This document shows, in pieces, positions 34,927 through 43,619 of a stretch of DNA of 64,000 nt. Location of the stretch: the NCBI RefSeq assembly GCF_024267675.1, contig NZ_JALDYX010000015.1:1-64000 (forward strand), in the 5' to 3' direction. Both the position numbers and the translations under genes were made by a program. A model generated the notes under the pieces. The model made no database searches and was not told the origin of the DNA. It saw only the letters and a list, made by a program, of their open reading frames with translations. This stretch comes from Marinobacterium sedimentorum (GTDB lineage Bacteria; Pseudomonadota; Gammaproteobacteria; Pseudomonadales; Balneatricaceae). The first letter of the stretch is position 1; each line of letters opens with the position of its first letter.

Positions 34927-35579
34927 ACATTCGTCATCATCTCGATGATGCGACCCTGCTGGTGTACGCGGCGGGCTCGCTGTCTGAAGGCATGTCGCTG
35001 CTGGTTGCCAGTCATATTGATCGCTGTGCTCACTGCCAGGCGCGGGTACGCCAGGCGGAAGCGGTGGGCGGCGCCTTGCTTGAGGAGCTGGCACCGGTTG
35101 CGCTGGCGCCGGGTGCGCTGGATCAGGTGCTGGCATTGCTGGAAACCGATGCCGGCACGCCTGAAACACAGACGCCGGTGCGGGCCCGTGCGCAGTACGC
35201 AGACATACCGGCGCCGCTGGCGCAGTATCTGAACAAGCCGCTGGATGAACTGGACTGGCGTACCCTGGTGCCGGGGGTGCGCCAGCTGGATCTGCGCCTC
35301 GGTGGACCCGGCGCCACCCGTCTGCTGCGCATTGCGCCCGGCCTGTCGGTGCCACACCATAGCCACCGCGGTAATGAGCTGACGCTGATACTGCGTGGTT
35401 CCTACAACGATGAGCTGGGGCGCTTTCAGGCTGGTGATGTGGCCGACCTGGATGAGCAGGTTGCCCATCAGCCGATCAATGACAGCGGCGAGGATTGCAT
35501 CTGCCTGATCGCCACGGATGCGCCATTGCGCTTCAGCGGATTGATGGGCCGGCTGGTGCAGCCATTTATCGGGCTTTAA
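34923..35579 (+). CDS. chrR: Zinc-dependent anti-sigma factor ChrR
   Basis: 218 residues. The N-terminal anti-sigma domain has the zinc ligands His6, His31, Cys35 and Cys38 at the same positions as Rhodobacter ChrR (HxxxCxxC in HIDRCAHC). The C-terminal half is a cupin with PHHSHRGNELTLILRG and QVAHQPIND, which in ChrR senses singlet oxygen and causes sigma release. The two domains are joined by a linker around residues 85-110. It is encoded directly after its sigma factor. Confidence 0.94.
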   Translation: MNIRHHLDDATLLVYAAGSLSEGMSLLVASHIDRCAHCQARVRQAEAVGGALLEELAPVALAPGALDQVLALLETDAGTPETQTPVRARAQYADIPAPLAQYLNKPLDELDWRTLVPGVRQLDLRLGGPGATRLLRIAPGLSVPHHSHRGNELTLILRGSYNDELGRFQAGDVADLDEQVAHQPINDSGEDCICLIATDAPLRFSGLMGRLVQPFIGL

Positions 35580-35590
35580 GGGTGAAACGG

Positions 35591-36562
35591 ATGAGTGAAG
35601 TGGCGGTTGATACACAAAATGAGCGCATTCCCATTGGTATCAGTGCCTGCCTGATGGGCGAAAAGGTACGCTATAACGGTGGTCACAAGCGCTCGCTGTA
35701 CTGTCTGGATGTGCTGTCCGAATGCTTCAGCTTCAAGCCCTTTTGCCCCGAGCTTGCCGTGGGCCTCGGCGTGCCCAGAGAGCCCATTCGCCTGGTGGGT
35801 GATGCCACCAGCCCAAAGGCCCTGGGTACAAAGGACCCGTCGCTGGATGTGACCGCGCCGCTGGCCGAACAGGGACGGTTGCGGGCCGCAGTACTGCCGG
35901 ATATGTGTGGCTATATCGTTATCAAGGGATCGCCGAGCTGTGGCATGGAGAGGGTCAAGGTGTATCACCCCAATGGCATGCCCAACGGTGCCGGGCGCGG
36001 CATTTTTATCGATGCGCTCATGCGGGCCAATCCGTTGCTGCCGGTCGAGGAGGAAGGGCGGCTGAATGATCCGGTGCTGCGGGAGAACTTCATTGCCCGG
36101 GTGTTTGCACTGCACCGCTGGAAGCAGCAGGTGGAAGCGCAGCCGAACTACCATGCACTGCTGCAGTTCCACAGCCAGAGCAAGTATTTGCTGATGGCCC
36201 ACAGTTATGAAGGCTACCGCATCCTCGGACGTTATCTGGCTGAGGCCCATAGCCTGCCCATCGAGGTCGCCATGCAGACTTACATCAGTGGCTTTATGGA
36301 GCACATGAGTCACTGCGCCACACGCAACAGTCATGTCAATGTGCTGATGCATGTGTTTGGATATCTGAAAAAGGCCATCGACAGCCAGTGCAAGCAGGAA
36401 ATCCTCGACAGCGTGGCCGAGTATCACCGTGGCGAAGTTCATCTGGTCGTGCCGCTCACATTGCTGCGCCACTATCTCAAGCGTCACGGCTCTGACTACA
36501 TCAAGCAGCAATCCTATCTGGATCCGCATCCCTACAAGCTGGGCCTGCGCAACTACATATGA
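35591..36562 (+). CDS. DUF523 and DUF1722 two-domain protein (YbgA-like)
   Basis: 323 residues from ATG 35591. The N-terminal DUF523 part has ISACLMGEKVRYNGGHKR, CPELAVGLGVPREPIRLVG and IKGSPSCGMERVKVY, with conserved Cys residues (Cys24, then CPE and SCG) that could bind a metal cluster. The C-terminal DUF1722 part has LLQFHSQSKYLLMAHS and MHVFGYLKK. Such proteins usually sit next to photolyase, and here the stop overlaps the phrB start (ATGA). A role in light or tRNA-thiolation chemistry has been suggested for the family, but nothing firm can be stated. Confidence 0.9.
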   Translation: MSEVAVDTQNERIPIGISACLMGEKVRYNGGHKRSLYCLDVLSECFSFKPFCPELAVGLGVPREPIRLVGDATSPKALGTKDPSLDVTAPLAEQGRLRAAVLPDMCGYIVIKGSPSCGMERVKVYHPNGMPNGAGRGIFIDALMRANPLLPVEEEGRLNDPVLRENFIARVFALHRWKQQVEAQPNYHALLQFHSQSKYLLMAHSYEGYRILGRYLAEAHSLPIEVAMQTYISGFMEHMSHCATRNSHVNVLMHVFGYLKKAIDSQCKQEILDSVAEYHRGEVHLVVPLTLLRHYLKRHGSDYIKQQSYLDPHPYKLGLRNYI

Positions 36563-37935
36563 ATCTGATCTGGTTTCGCAATGATCTGCGCCTGACGGAC
36601 AATCCGGCGCTGCATGGGGCGGCGGCTCTGGGCCAGCCCTTGCTGGCCGTGGTGGTGCTGACACCCGAACAATGGCAGCGCCATGGCGATGCGCCGCGCA
36701 AACTCGCTTTCTGGCGTGATGCGCTGCAATGCCTGGCCAATGATCTGGCTGCACGCAATATTGCGCTGCGGCTACTTAAAGTCGATGACTACGGCGACTG
36801 CGCCCAGGCTTTGCTCAAGCTGTGCCGCGAAGTGCAGGCGCAGGGGCTTTATTTCAATTACGAGTATCCGCTCAACGAGCGCCGCCGTGATCGCGAGGTC
36901 AAGCGTGTGCTGCGTGGCGCCGGGCTGCGCTGTGAAGGCTGCCATGGTGATCTGCTACTGGAACCAGGCTCGGTGCAGAGCGCCAAGGCTGAGCCCTTCA
37001 AGGTGTTCACACCGTTCAGCCGAGTCTGGCGCAGGGAAATGCTGCGGCGTGACCTGGCGTGCCTGCCTGCGCCCTTGCGTCAGGTGCCGCGGGACATTGC
37101 CAGTGATCCGATTCCGCCGCTGGGAAGCCCCTACGACCGGCACCTCTGGCCCGTGGGCGAGGAACAGGCTGTGGCACGGTTGTACCAGTTTGCCGAGACG
37201 GATCTGGGTGCCTATGGCGAGCAGCGGGATTTTCCGGCGCTGGCGGCGACCTCGTCTTTGTCGGCCTATCTGAATACCGGTCAGCTGTCGGTGCGCCAGT
37301 GCCTGAACGTGGCGCAGCAGCGCCTGGGTGAGAGCTGGCTCGAAAGCCAGTGGGTGACTGAGCTTGTCTGGCGCGAGTTTTATCGGCATCTGCTGGTGGC
37401 CTTTACCGATCTTAACCGTCTGGCGCCTTTCAGGCCCGAGGTCGAAGCACGTATTCAGTGGCAGCAGCGGCCCGAATGCTTTGCTGCCTGGTGCCGTGGC
37501 GAGACCGGTTTCCCTATCGTCGATGCCTCTATGCGCCAGCTGCTTGCCACCGGCTGGATGCATAATCGCCTGCGCATGGTGACAGCGTCCTTTCTCACCA
37601 AATTGCTGGGGGTGGACTGGCGCCTGGGGGCTGAATTTTTCATGCAGCAGCTGATTGACGGTGACTTTGCCTCTAACCTGGGCGGCTGGCAGTGGAGCGC
37701 TTCGGTGGGGGCGGATGCGGCGCCCTATTTTCGTATTTTCAGCCCGTTGCGCCAGGCGCAGCGTTTCGACCCTCGGGATGAGTTCGTCTGCCACTGGTTG
37801 CCGGAGCTTTCACAGCTGCCGGCGCGTCAGCGCCAGGATCCGGTGAGCAGCAGTGCCGTACGGGGGTTAAAGCCGATCATAGACTACCCGCAGGCACGCG
37901 CAGCGGCGCTCGCCCGCTACAAGGCGTCTGGCTGA
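36559..37935 (+). CDS. phrB: Deoxyribodipyrimidine (CPD) photolyase
   Basis: 458 residues, the normal class I size. The N-terminal antenna domain starts LIWFRNDLRLTDNPAL. The FAD domain holds TSSLSAYLNTGQLSVR, then LVWREFYRHLL, MHNRLRMVTASFLTKLLGVDW and the signature DGDFASNLGGWQWSASVGAD. It repairs UV-induced cyclobutane dimers with blue light. It is third in the rpoE-chrR-DUF523 run, so it is probably induced by singlet oxygen stress. Confidence 0.96.
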   Translation: MNLIWFRNDLRLTDNPALHGAAALGQPLLAVVVLTPEQWQRHGDAPRKLAFWRDALQCLANDLAARNIALRLLKVDDYGDCAQALLKLCREVQAQGLYFNYEYPLNERRRDREVKRVLRGAGLRCEGCHGDLLLEPGSVQSAKAEPFKVFTPFSRVWRREMLRRDLACLPAPLRQVPRDIASDPIPPLGSPYDRHLWPVGEEQAVARLYQFAETDLGAYGEQRDFPALAATSSLSAYLNTGQLSVRQCLNVAQQRLGESWLESQWVTELVWREFYRHLLVAFTDLNRLAPFRPEVEARIQWQQRPECFAAWCRGETGFPIVDASMRQLLATGWMHNRLRMVTASFLTKLLGVDWRLGAEFFMQQLIDGDFASNLGGWQWSASVGADAAPYFRIFSPLRQAQRFDPRDEFVCHWLPELSQLPARQRQDPVSSSAVRGLKPIIDYPQARAAALARYKASG

Positions 37936-37947
37936 GGCAAGGGGATA

Positions 37948-38739
37948 TCACCGCTTGGGTGAATCATCATCAGCGGCGCTATCCGGCGGTAGCTCGAAGT
38001 GGGTGATCCAGCGTCGGGAGATCAGCATGCTCAGGTGCTGATTGATGTCCGGCACGGCGCGCCCCAGCTGGTACAGGGTGTCACCCCGCAGGATACCCTT
38101 CAGCAGGCATGCCTGTTTATCGCTGAGGGGTTCCGCCCGGGGGCTGTCCAGCTGGCGATACACACAGAGCCACTGTGGATGGTAATTCAGGTGCAGCTCG
38201 GTGGCGTTGTCCTGCTGATGGTTGTGCCAGATATCCAGTACCGGCCAGTTGCAGCGCAGTAGCTGCAGCGCCTGGCTGGGCACCAGACGCAGCCGGTACT
38301 GCTCGGACTCTGGTACATACATCAGGGAGTCGAAGTTCAGCGGCGGGTCATCGCCGGCACACCAGGCGAGATGAAGGGTCCACTCCAGTGTGGCCAGCTC
38401 AGGCAGAAACTGCAGATGTTGCAGGTCGTCCTGACAGTGCGTGCACTCTTGCAGCAGCTGCGTAAAACCGCTGCCGAAGTCCTCGTTGTTGTCGCTGCGG
38501 GCCAGATTCCGGCCATATTGCTGACTCAGGGCAGCAAACAGTGGCGGCCCCAGCAGCCGTGCGGTGACCGGATAAAGTTGTTGCAGCGCCTGAGCCCGTG
38601 CCCGGATCAGCAGATCTCGATAGAGCTGCAGGCATTGCTCGGGTGCAAGGCTTGAGCTGGTAACGAGCTGGCGCAATTCAGTACTGGGTGTGCCATCCAT
38701 TTCAGCCCTCAGCGCCGCCTGCAGGTCGGCGAGCCGCAT
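37948..38739 (-). CDS. DUF2063 (HvfC/BufC-like) protein
   Basis: 263 residues from the ATG at 38739, which shares its A with the stop of the DUF692 gene (TGATG) and has GAAGGCGA upstream. The family pattern is clear: LADLQAALRAEM, LQLYRDLLIRARAQALQQLYPVTARLLG, then YGRN and a C-terminal half of strands. In multinuclear iron oxidase (MbnB/HvfB/BufB) systems this protein is the partner that helps bind the precursor peptide. It always accompanies DUF692, as here. Confidence 0.88.
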   Translation of the reverse strand: MRLADLQAALRAEMDGTPSTELRQLVTSSSLAPEQCLQLYRDLLIRARAQALQQLYPVTARLLGPPLFAALSQQYGRNLARSDNNEDFGSGFTQLLQECTHCQDDLQHLQFLPELATLEWTLHLAWCAGDDPPLNFDSLMYVPESEQYRLRLVPSQALQLLRCNWPVLDIWHNHQQDNATELHLNYHPQWLCVYRQLDSPRAEPLSDKQACLLKGILRGDTLYQLGRAVPDINQHLSMLISRRWITHFELPPDSAADDDSPKR

Positions 38740-39587
38740 CAGTATCGCCTTCGGGCATGAATGCATTGCTGCATGATCTGCTGGGCGCGGCTGACTTCAT
38801 TCAGGATGGCGGGCAGCGACGGGATATCGTGCTCCCATTCAATCAGGGTCGGGGTGGCGGTAAAAAGCTGCTGGGCCTGTTCATACAGCGCCCAGACCGG
38901 TTCATGCACCGGGCTGTTGTGGCCATCCAGCAGATAGGTGCCCTGGTCATCGAAACCCGCCAGATGAATTTCACGTACCCGGCTGGCCGGCAGCCGGGCC
39001 AGGGTTTGCTGCGCATCAATTCCCAGGTTGTACTGCGTCACATAACAGTTGTTAAGATCCAGCAGCAGGTAGCAGTCGGCCCGTTGTGCCATTTCAGCCA
39101 GGAACTCGCCTTCGCTGATGGTCGAGTGGCTAAAGCTCAGATAACCGGCGGGATTTTCCAGCAGAATGCGCCGGCCGAGGAACTCCTGAACCTGACGGAT
39201 GCGCGTGCAGATGTGATCCAGTGCCTCCTCGGTGTAGGGCAGGGGCAGCAGCTCATGGCTGAAGCAGTTCCCCAGCGGGCCGAAGGATACATGGTCGGAT
39301 ATCCAGCTGGCATCCAGGTGATTGAGCATGTGCTTGATGCGGGCGAGGTAGTGCATGTCCAGCGGCGCACAGGACCCCAGGGCGAGGCCGGCGCCGTGCA
39401 ACGTGAGCGGGAAGTTGCAGCGCAGGCGTTCGAGGTTGTGCAGTGCCGCGCCACCCTTGACAAGGTGGTGATCCAGCAGGATTTCAAGCCAGCGAATATC
39501 CTCGCCTGCGTTGATTATTTCATCAACATGGCAGCTTTTCAGGCCTACTCCCGTGCCGGCAAGACTCCAGTGGATAGTCTCACGCAT
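38739..39587 (-). CDS. DUF692 (MbnB/HvfB/BufB-like) multinuclear iron oxidase family
   Basis: 282 residues with a TIM-barrel pattern: GVGLKSCHVDEI at the start, WLEILLDHHL, LTLHGAGLALGS, ISDHVSFG with the metal-binding His and Asp, ILLENPAGYLSF, LLLDLNNCYVT, EIHLAGFDDQG, HEPVW and IEWEHDIPSL. Relatives install oxazolone/thioamide or thioether groups on Cys-rich peptides using a di- or tri-iron centre. No precursor gene is found on either side. The start codon follows a stretch with no clear Shine-Dalgarno. Confidence 0.9.
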   Translation of the reverse strand: MRETIHWSLAGTGVGLKSCHVDEIINAGEDIRWLEILLDHHLVKGGAALHNLERLRCNFPLTLHGAGLALGSCAPLDMHYLARIKHMLNHLDASWISDHVSFGPLGNCFSHELLPLPYTEEALDHICTRIRQVQEFLGRRILLENPAGYLSFSHSTISEGEFLAEMAQRADCYLLLDLNNCYVTQYNLGIDAQQTLARLPASRVREIHLAGFDDQGTYLLDGHNSPVHEPVWALYEQAQQLFTATPTLIEWEHDIPSLPAILNEVSRAQQIMQQCIHARRRY

Positions 39588-39969
39588 AATGGTGTTGTCC
39601 CTGCGCTGTGGTGCCCGTCCCTGGGGTAGTAGCGGCTCATGCTTACTGCTTTACCGGGCTGCATTCGAACGCCAATCCTGAGCCGCGTCGCCCACTAGCC
39701 CGTGCCGATAACGAACGCTATCAGCCCGAAGACAGGGCGAGCATTTGATTTATCTCAGGTTCAGCTCTTTGAAACTGCTGTTTGAATTAAGTTCCGTGCA
39801 AGGCTTTCGAATACTCCGGCTGGCCACGCGGGGCGCGCCGGCCAAAGCGCCGGGGTATACTCGAAGCATGTGCCGCCGGCCGCGTCTGTATCCGGGCCTG
39901 GGGCGGCGGCTCTATCGGGGAACAGCGAACAGGGAACAGCGAACCATGGATGCTTTGGAGTCGTGCGCA
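39588..39969. other. Intergenic region between DUF692 and dGTPase-like genes
   Basis: About 380 bp without a gene on either strand. I searched both strands for a short Cys-rich or signal-bearing precursor peptide for DUF692 and found none; short frames near 39630 on the minus strand have no ribosome site. A -10 TATACT at 39856-39861 probably starts the dGTPase transcript. A 14-bp tandem repeat lies just before position 39946. Confidence 0.5.
39918..39945 (+). repeat. 14-bp tandem repeat upstream of dGTPase-like gene
   Basis: GGGAACAGCGAACA at 39918-39931 is followed directly by GGGAACAGCGAACC, identical but for the last base. It abuts an ATG at 39946 that is in frame with the downstream gene but has no Shine-Dalgarno. 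It lies in the probable 5' leader. Confidence 0.75.
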
Positions 39970-41292
39970 ATGACAATGCAATGGGATCGGCTTTTGACCG
40001 CGCAGCGCTATGGCCATGAACAGGTCAGCCCGCAGGAGATCGGGCGCAGTCATTTTCACAAGGACAATGACCGCATTGTTTTCTGCAGTGCCTTTCGTCG
40101 CCTGGGTCGCAAGACACAGGTGCATCCGCTGGCGCTGAATGATCATATTCATACCCGCCTGACGCACTCCATTGAGGTGGGCAGCGTGGGGCGCACGCTG
40201 GGAATTCGTGTTGGCGAACTCATTGCCGATCAGCTGCCGGCCTGGGTCAGCCCCCATGATCTGGGCACCATCGTGCAATCGGCCTGTCTGGCCCACGATA
40301 TCGGCAATCCACCCTTCGGGCACGCCGGCGAATATGCCATCCGGGACTGGTTCCGCAGTCAGGCCAGCCGCGATCTGACCCAATCGCTGTCCCTGGCCGA
40401 GCGCGCCGATCTGGAAACCTTCGAGGGTAATGCCCAGGGTTTCCGGGTGGTCACTCGGATCGAGAATCACCTGCTGGATGGTGGCCTGCGTCTGACCTAT
40501 CCGACCCTGGGCACACTGCTGAAATACCCCTGGACGGTGGAGCGCGCCACGGCCAAGGGCAAGTTCAGCAGCTTTCAGAGCGAGCGGGTGATTCTCGACA
40601 AGCTGGGGCAGTCGCTGGGGCTGATACCCCTGGGCGAGCACTGGTGGAGTCGCCATCCGCTGACCTGGCTGATGGAGGCGGCGGACGATATCTGCTATGC
40701 CATTCTCGATCTGGAGGATGCCATCGAGCTGAACATTCTCAGTTTCGACGACGTCAAACCGATCCTGCTGCAGCTGTGCGGGGATCTGGATTACGATGAC
40801 ACCCTGTTTGCGACCCAGGCATCGGCGCGGCGCAAGATTTCGGCGCTACGCGGTACGGCGATGGAAAACATGATCGACTCTGCGCTGAGCGCCTTTAGCC
40901 GCAACTATGCCGCCATCATGGCAGGCGACTACCGCGGCGAGTTGCTGGCTGATGGTGACGCCGGCGTGCGCGAGGGTCTGCTGCGGGCCAAGCAACTGGC
41001 GAAAACGCGGGTCTTTCCCGACACCCGCAAGACGGAGCTCGAGGTGGGTGCCTACGGCAGCCTGGGTGTGCTGCTCGAAGCCTTCTGTCGGGCGGTGCAT
41101 GATCAGCACCTCAAGGGCACCAGCGGGCTGGGCTATCGCAGCGAGAAGATTATCAGCCTGATGGGTATTCATGCGCCGTCGCCGCAGCTGCCACTCTACG
41201 AAGCCTATCGCCGCGCGCTCGATTTCATCGGCGGGATGACCGACAATTACGCCACCTATCTCGCCCGTCAGGTGGGCGGCCTGAATCCATAA
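39970..41292 (+). CDS. dgt: dGTP triphosphohydrolase-like HD protein
   Basis: 440 residues from ATG 39970 (GGAG 11 bases upstream); starts at 39946 or 39976 are also possible. It is an HD-domain dNTP triphosphohydrolase: RIVFCSAFRRLGRKTQVHPL, HTRLTHSIEVGSVGRTLG, CLAHDIGNPPFGHAGE with the HD pair at 109-110, FEGNAQGFRVVTRIE and WLMEAADDICYAILDLEDA. It splits dGTP (and perhaps other dNTPs) to the nucleoside and triphosphate. It is probably cotranscribed with yciH, 13 bases downstream. Confidence 0.9.
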   Translation: MTMQWDRLLTAQRYGHEQVSPQEIGRSHFHKDNDRIVFCSAFRRLGRKTQVHPLALNDHIHTRLTHSIEVGSVGRTLGIRVGELIADQLPAWVSPHDLGTIVQSACLAHDIGNPPFGHAGEYAIRDWFRSQASRDLTQSLSLAERADLETFEGNAQGFRVVTRIENHLLDGGLRLTYPTLGTLLKYPWTVERATAKGKFSSFQSERVILDKLGQSLGLIPLGEHWWSRHPLTWLMEAADDICYAILDLEDAIELNILSFDDVKPILLQLCGDLDYDDTLFATQASARRKISALRGTAMENMIDSALSAFSRNYAAIMAGDYRGELLADGDAGVREGLLRAKQLAKTRVFPDTRKTELEVGAYGSLGVLLEAFCRAVHDQHLKGTSGLGYRSEKIISLMGIHAPSPQLPLYEAYRRALDFIGGMTDNYATYLARQVGGLNP

Positions 41293-41305
41293 AGAGGATC
41301 TGTTC

Positions 41306-41680
41306 ATGGCTTCACTGCGCGACCAGCTTAGCGGACTGGTATATTCAACCGAACATGGCGATACCTGCCCTGGCTGCCGCAAGGCGGTTGCTGACTGTAT
41401 CTGCGCAGACCTTGAGGACGCCCAGCGCCTGGCCGCTTTGGATGGCATAGTGCGCATTCGCAGGGAAACCTCGGGCCGCAAGGGCAAGGGCGTGACCACA
41501 GTGACAGGCGTGCCACTGGCCGAGGCTGAACTCAGGCTGCTGGGCAAGAAGCTGAAAAAACTCTGCGGCACGGGCGGTGCCTGCAAGGACGGGGTTATCG
41601 AAATTCAGGGCGATCATCGCGAGCGCCTCAAGCTGGCGCTGGAGCAGGACGGTTTTCGGGTCAAGCTGGCCGGCGGCTAA
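41306..41680 (+). CDS. yciH: SUI1-family translation factor YciH
   Basis: 124 residues with AGAGGA upstream. The C-terminal ~80 residues are the eIF1/SUI1 domain: RIRRETSGRKGKGVTTVTGVP, LKKLCGTGGACKDGVIEIQGDH, LEQDGFRVKLAGG. The N terminus holds two CXXC-like pairs (CPGCRKAVADCICAD), a small zinc-binding arm found in some YciH proteins. It can influence start codon choice, though its role in bacteria is minor. Confidence 0.93.
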   Translation: MASLRDQLSGLVYSTEHGDTCPGCRKAVADCICADLEDAQRLAALDGIVRIRRETSGRKGKGVTTVTGVPLAEAELRLLGKKLKKLCGTGGACKDGVIEIQGDHRERLKLALEQDGFRVKLAGG

Positions 41681-41714
41681 CGGCAACTGGGAAGCAGGGC
41701 AGGAGGGGCGAGAT

Positions 41715-42491
41715 ATGCGCATATACAGCGACTGGCAGGCGGTATTTCGGACCCGCCTGCTGGGCATGGCGCTGATGCTGCCAGCCTTGCTCGCATCCCC
41801 GCTGCAGGCTGAGATCTACAAGTATGTGGATGATCGCGGGCGCCAGGTCTTTGTCGACAGCCTTTCCAGAGTGCCGCAGCAGTTTCGGGATCAGGTGGAA
41901 ACTCGCCGCCAGGCGGTGTCGAGTCTGCCGGAGGCGCCAGAGCAAACCGCAGCCCGGGCCGAACGGCAGCGGCATGCGGATCTTGCCAGCCAACGCAGCA
42001 AGCTGGAGAAGCTGCTGCGCGAGAGCGAAACGCCGGTCAAGGTCGGCAGCAACCGCGTGGTGGTGCCGGTGACGGTGGTCTACGGCGGTCGCAAGGCCAA
42101 AACCGAGATGGTGCTGGATACCGGAGCCACCAATACGGTGTTTCACAAGAATGCGCTGGCGGGGCTGAACTATGCCGCCCAGCCCGGCGGCCGGGCTCGG
42201 GTGGCGGGCGGTGGCAGTATCAATACGGAACTGGTGAGCTTTGATCGTATCGAGATCGGCCCCTATAGCCCGACCAATGTGCGCGCCATGGTGATCGAGC
42301 ACCAGGGCCCGGCGGTTGGGTCGGATGGGTTGCTCGGCATGGATTTTCTGATGAATGTGCGCTATCGCATCGACTACGAACGCCAGCTCATCCTGTGGGA
42401 ACCTGAGCGTTACCAGGAACTGCAGACGCTGCTGCAGCGGCTCGACAGCGATGCCGCCGCCAGTACGGCGACCCCGACGCCTAAGCCCTAA
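41715..42491 (+). CDS. Exported retropepsin-like aspartic protease with DUF4124 domain
   Basis: 258 residues from ATG 41715, preceded by GGAGGGG. A signal peptide (LLGMALMLPALLASPLQA) is followed by a DUF4124-type segment, EIYKYVDDRGRQVFVDSLSRVP, then a charged coiled linker (about residues 70-105). The C-terminal retropepsin domain has one catalytic motif, VLDTGATNTVF with Asp135, and the second-half hydrophobic-Gly GSDGLLGMDFLM. It would act as a homodimer in the periplasm. Its substrate is unknown. Confidence 0.85.
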   Translation: MRIYSDWQAVFRTRLLGMALMLPALLASPLQAEIYKYVDDRGRQVFVDSLSRVPQQFRDQVETRRQAVSSLPEAPEQTAARAERQRHADLASQRSKLEKLLRESETPVKVGSNRVVVPVTVVYGGRKAKTEMVLDTGATNTVFHKNALAGLNYAAQPGGRARVAGGGSINTELVSFDRIEIGPYSPTNVRAMVIEHQGPAVGSDGLLGMDFLMNVRYRIDYERQLILWEPERYQELQTLLQRLDSDAAASTATPTPKP

Positions 42492-42495
42492 GTCC

Positions 42496-43449
42496 TCAGA
42501 GCTGCTGTTCGGCGAGTTTGAGATCCAGCGTGGCTTTCAGTAGCTTGAACAGGCGGATGGACGCATCGATCTCGTCCTTGCGGTTGGTCAGGCTTTCGAT
42601 GTTCAGCCCCAGCGGAATGCCGAGGTTCGCCACGGATTCCAGAATCTGTTCCAGATTGCTGCGACACACGCGGATGGACTCGGCCAGCGGGTTGGTAGCA
42701 TCCAGAATGCGCCAGCGGGTTGCATCGGGGACCGAAATGCCCAGCCATTGCATGAACTCCAGTGTCTTGGCGCTGCCGCAGGGCGTGAAGGTCAGGATAA
42801 TGCGCTGCGGAGCCACACCGCGGTTGCGGCATTCGCGGGCATAGCTGCTGAGCAGGTCGATCGTTGCCTGGGCGTTGTACACCGCCTGGGAGATGAAATA
42901 CTGGCAGCCCTGTTCAGCCTTGGCCAGCAGTCGCAGGTGTTCGTTGCCCTTGCTGGCGTGGCGTTCGGCGATGGTGACGCCGCCCAGGTGAAAATCCAGC
43001 GGATGCTGTTGCAGCGCTTCATAGGCCTTTGGCAGGGACAGCTGAATATCACCGTCCGATGACGGGCTGCCAACCAGTACCATGTCATGCACGTCGTACT
43101 GGCAGCGGGACTCTTCGAGCCAGCGCTCGAAATCGGCGCGATCGCGCTGGGCGACACTCTTGTAGGTGATGATGACGTGGTTGGAGCGCTTGCGCAGCAG
43201 GCTTGAGTATTCGCGCGGGTCCAGGGTCTGCATGTAAGGGAACGGGCGCGGCTTGCTGGTACGGCTGCTTTCGTCCTGAATGTCATAGACAATAAGACCG
43301 TCGTAATCGATCTGGCGCAGACGAGCGAGCAGCTTGTCGGCGATATCCGTCACTTTCTCAGGCTCCGTGTTGTCCCGTGGTGGCGTGGTTCCGACGAAAT
43401 AGACGCCTCGGGTGGGGTCGGAGAACTTCTGTTGTAACGATATGCTCAT
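42496..43449 (-). CDS. Methylenetetrahydrofolate-reductase-like TIM-barrel protein
   Basis: 317 residues, close to the length of MetF. It has TIM-barrel features of the MTHFR family: YFVGTTPPRD at strand 1, DGLIVYDIQDESSRT, LVGSPSSDGDIQL, GGVTIAERHASKGNEHLRLLAKAEQGCQYFISQAVY and IILTFTPCGS. FVGTTPPRD replaces the usual FEFFPP, and the sequence is clearly not the housekeeping MetF, so I give no symbol. It may act on another methylene-folate-like substrate. It is convergent with the retropepsin gene by 4 bases. Confidence 0.72.
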   Translation of the reverse strand: MSISLQQKFSDPTRGVYFVGTTPPRDNTEPEKVTDIADKLLARLRQIDYDGLIVYDIQDESSRTSKPRPFPYMQTLDPREYSSLLRKRSNHVIITYKSVAQRDRADFERWLEESRCQYDVHDMVLVGSPSSDGDIQLSLPKAYEALQQHPLDFHLGGVTIAERHASKGNEHLRLLAKAEQGCQYFISQAVYNAQATIDLLSSYARECRNRGVAPQRIILTFTPCGSAKTLEFMQWLGISVPDATRWRILDATNPLAESIRVCRSNLEQILESVANLGIPLGLNIESLTNRKDEIDASIRLFKLLKATLDLKLAEQQL

Positions 43450-43619
43450 AGCGCTTGGGCCGTGTGTTCTGTCATTTAAGTACTGGAGATTCTAACAGTG
43501 AGTGAATTTCATGTAATTAGGTTATAAGGTGAAATCTTTTACACTGATGTTGAAGGATATTAATCTGCAGTCCCATCAGCCCATTTTTCAGGCACTGCAA
43601 AACGCCGGGAGCCCCTGCC

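Noticed and set aside
39588..39969. Search for a DUF692 precursor peptide
   Set aside because: No short frame with a signal peptide, Cys pattern or ribosome site was found on either strand.
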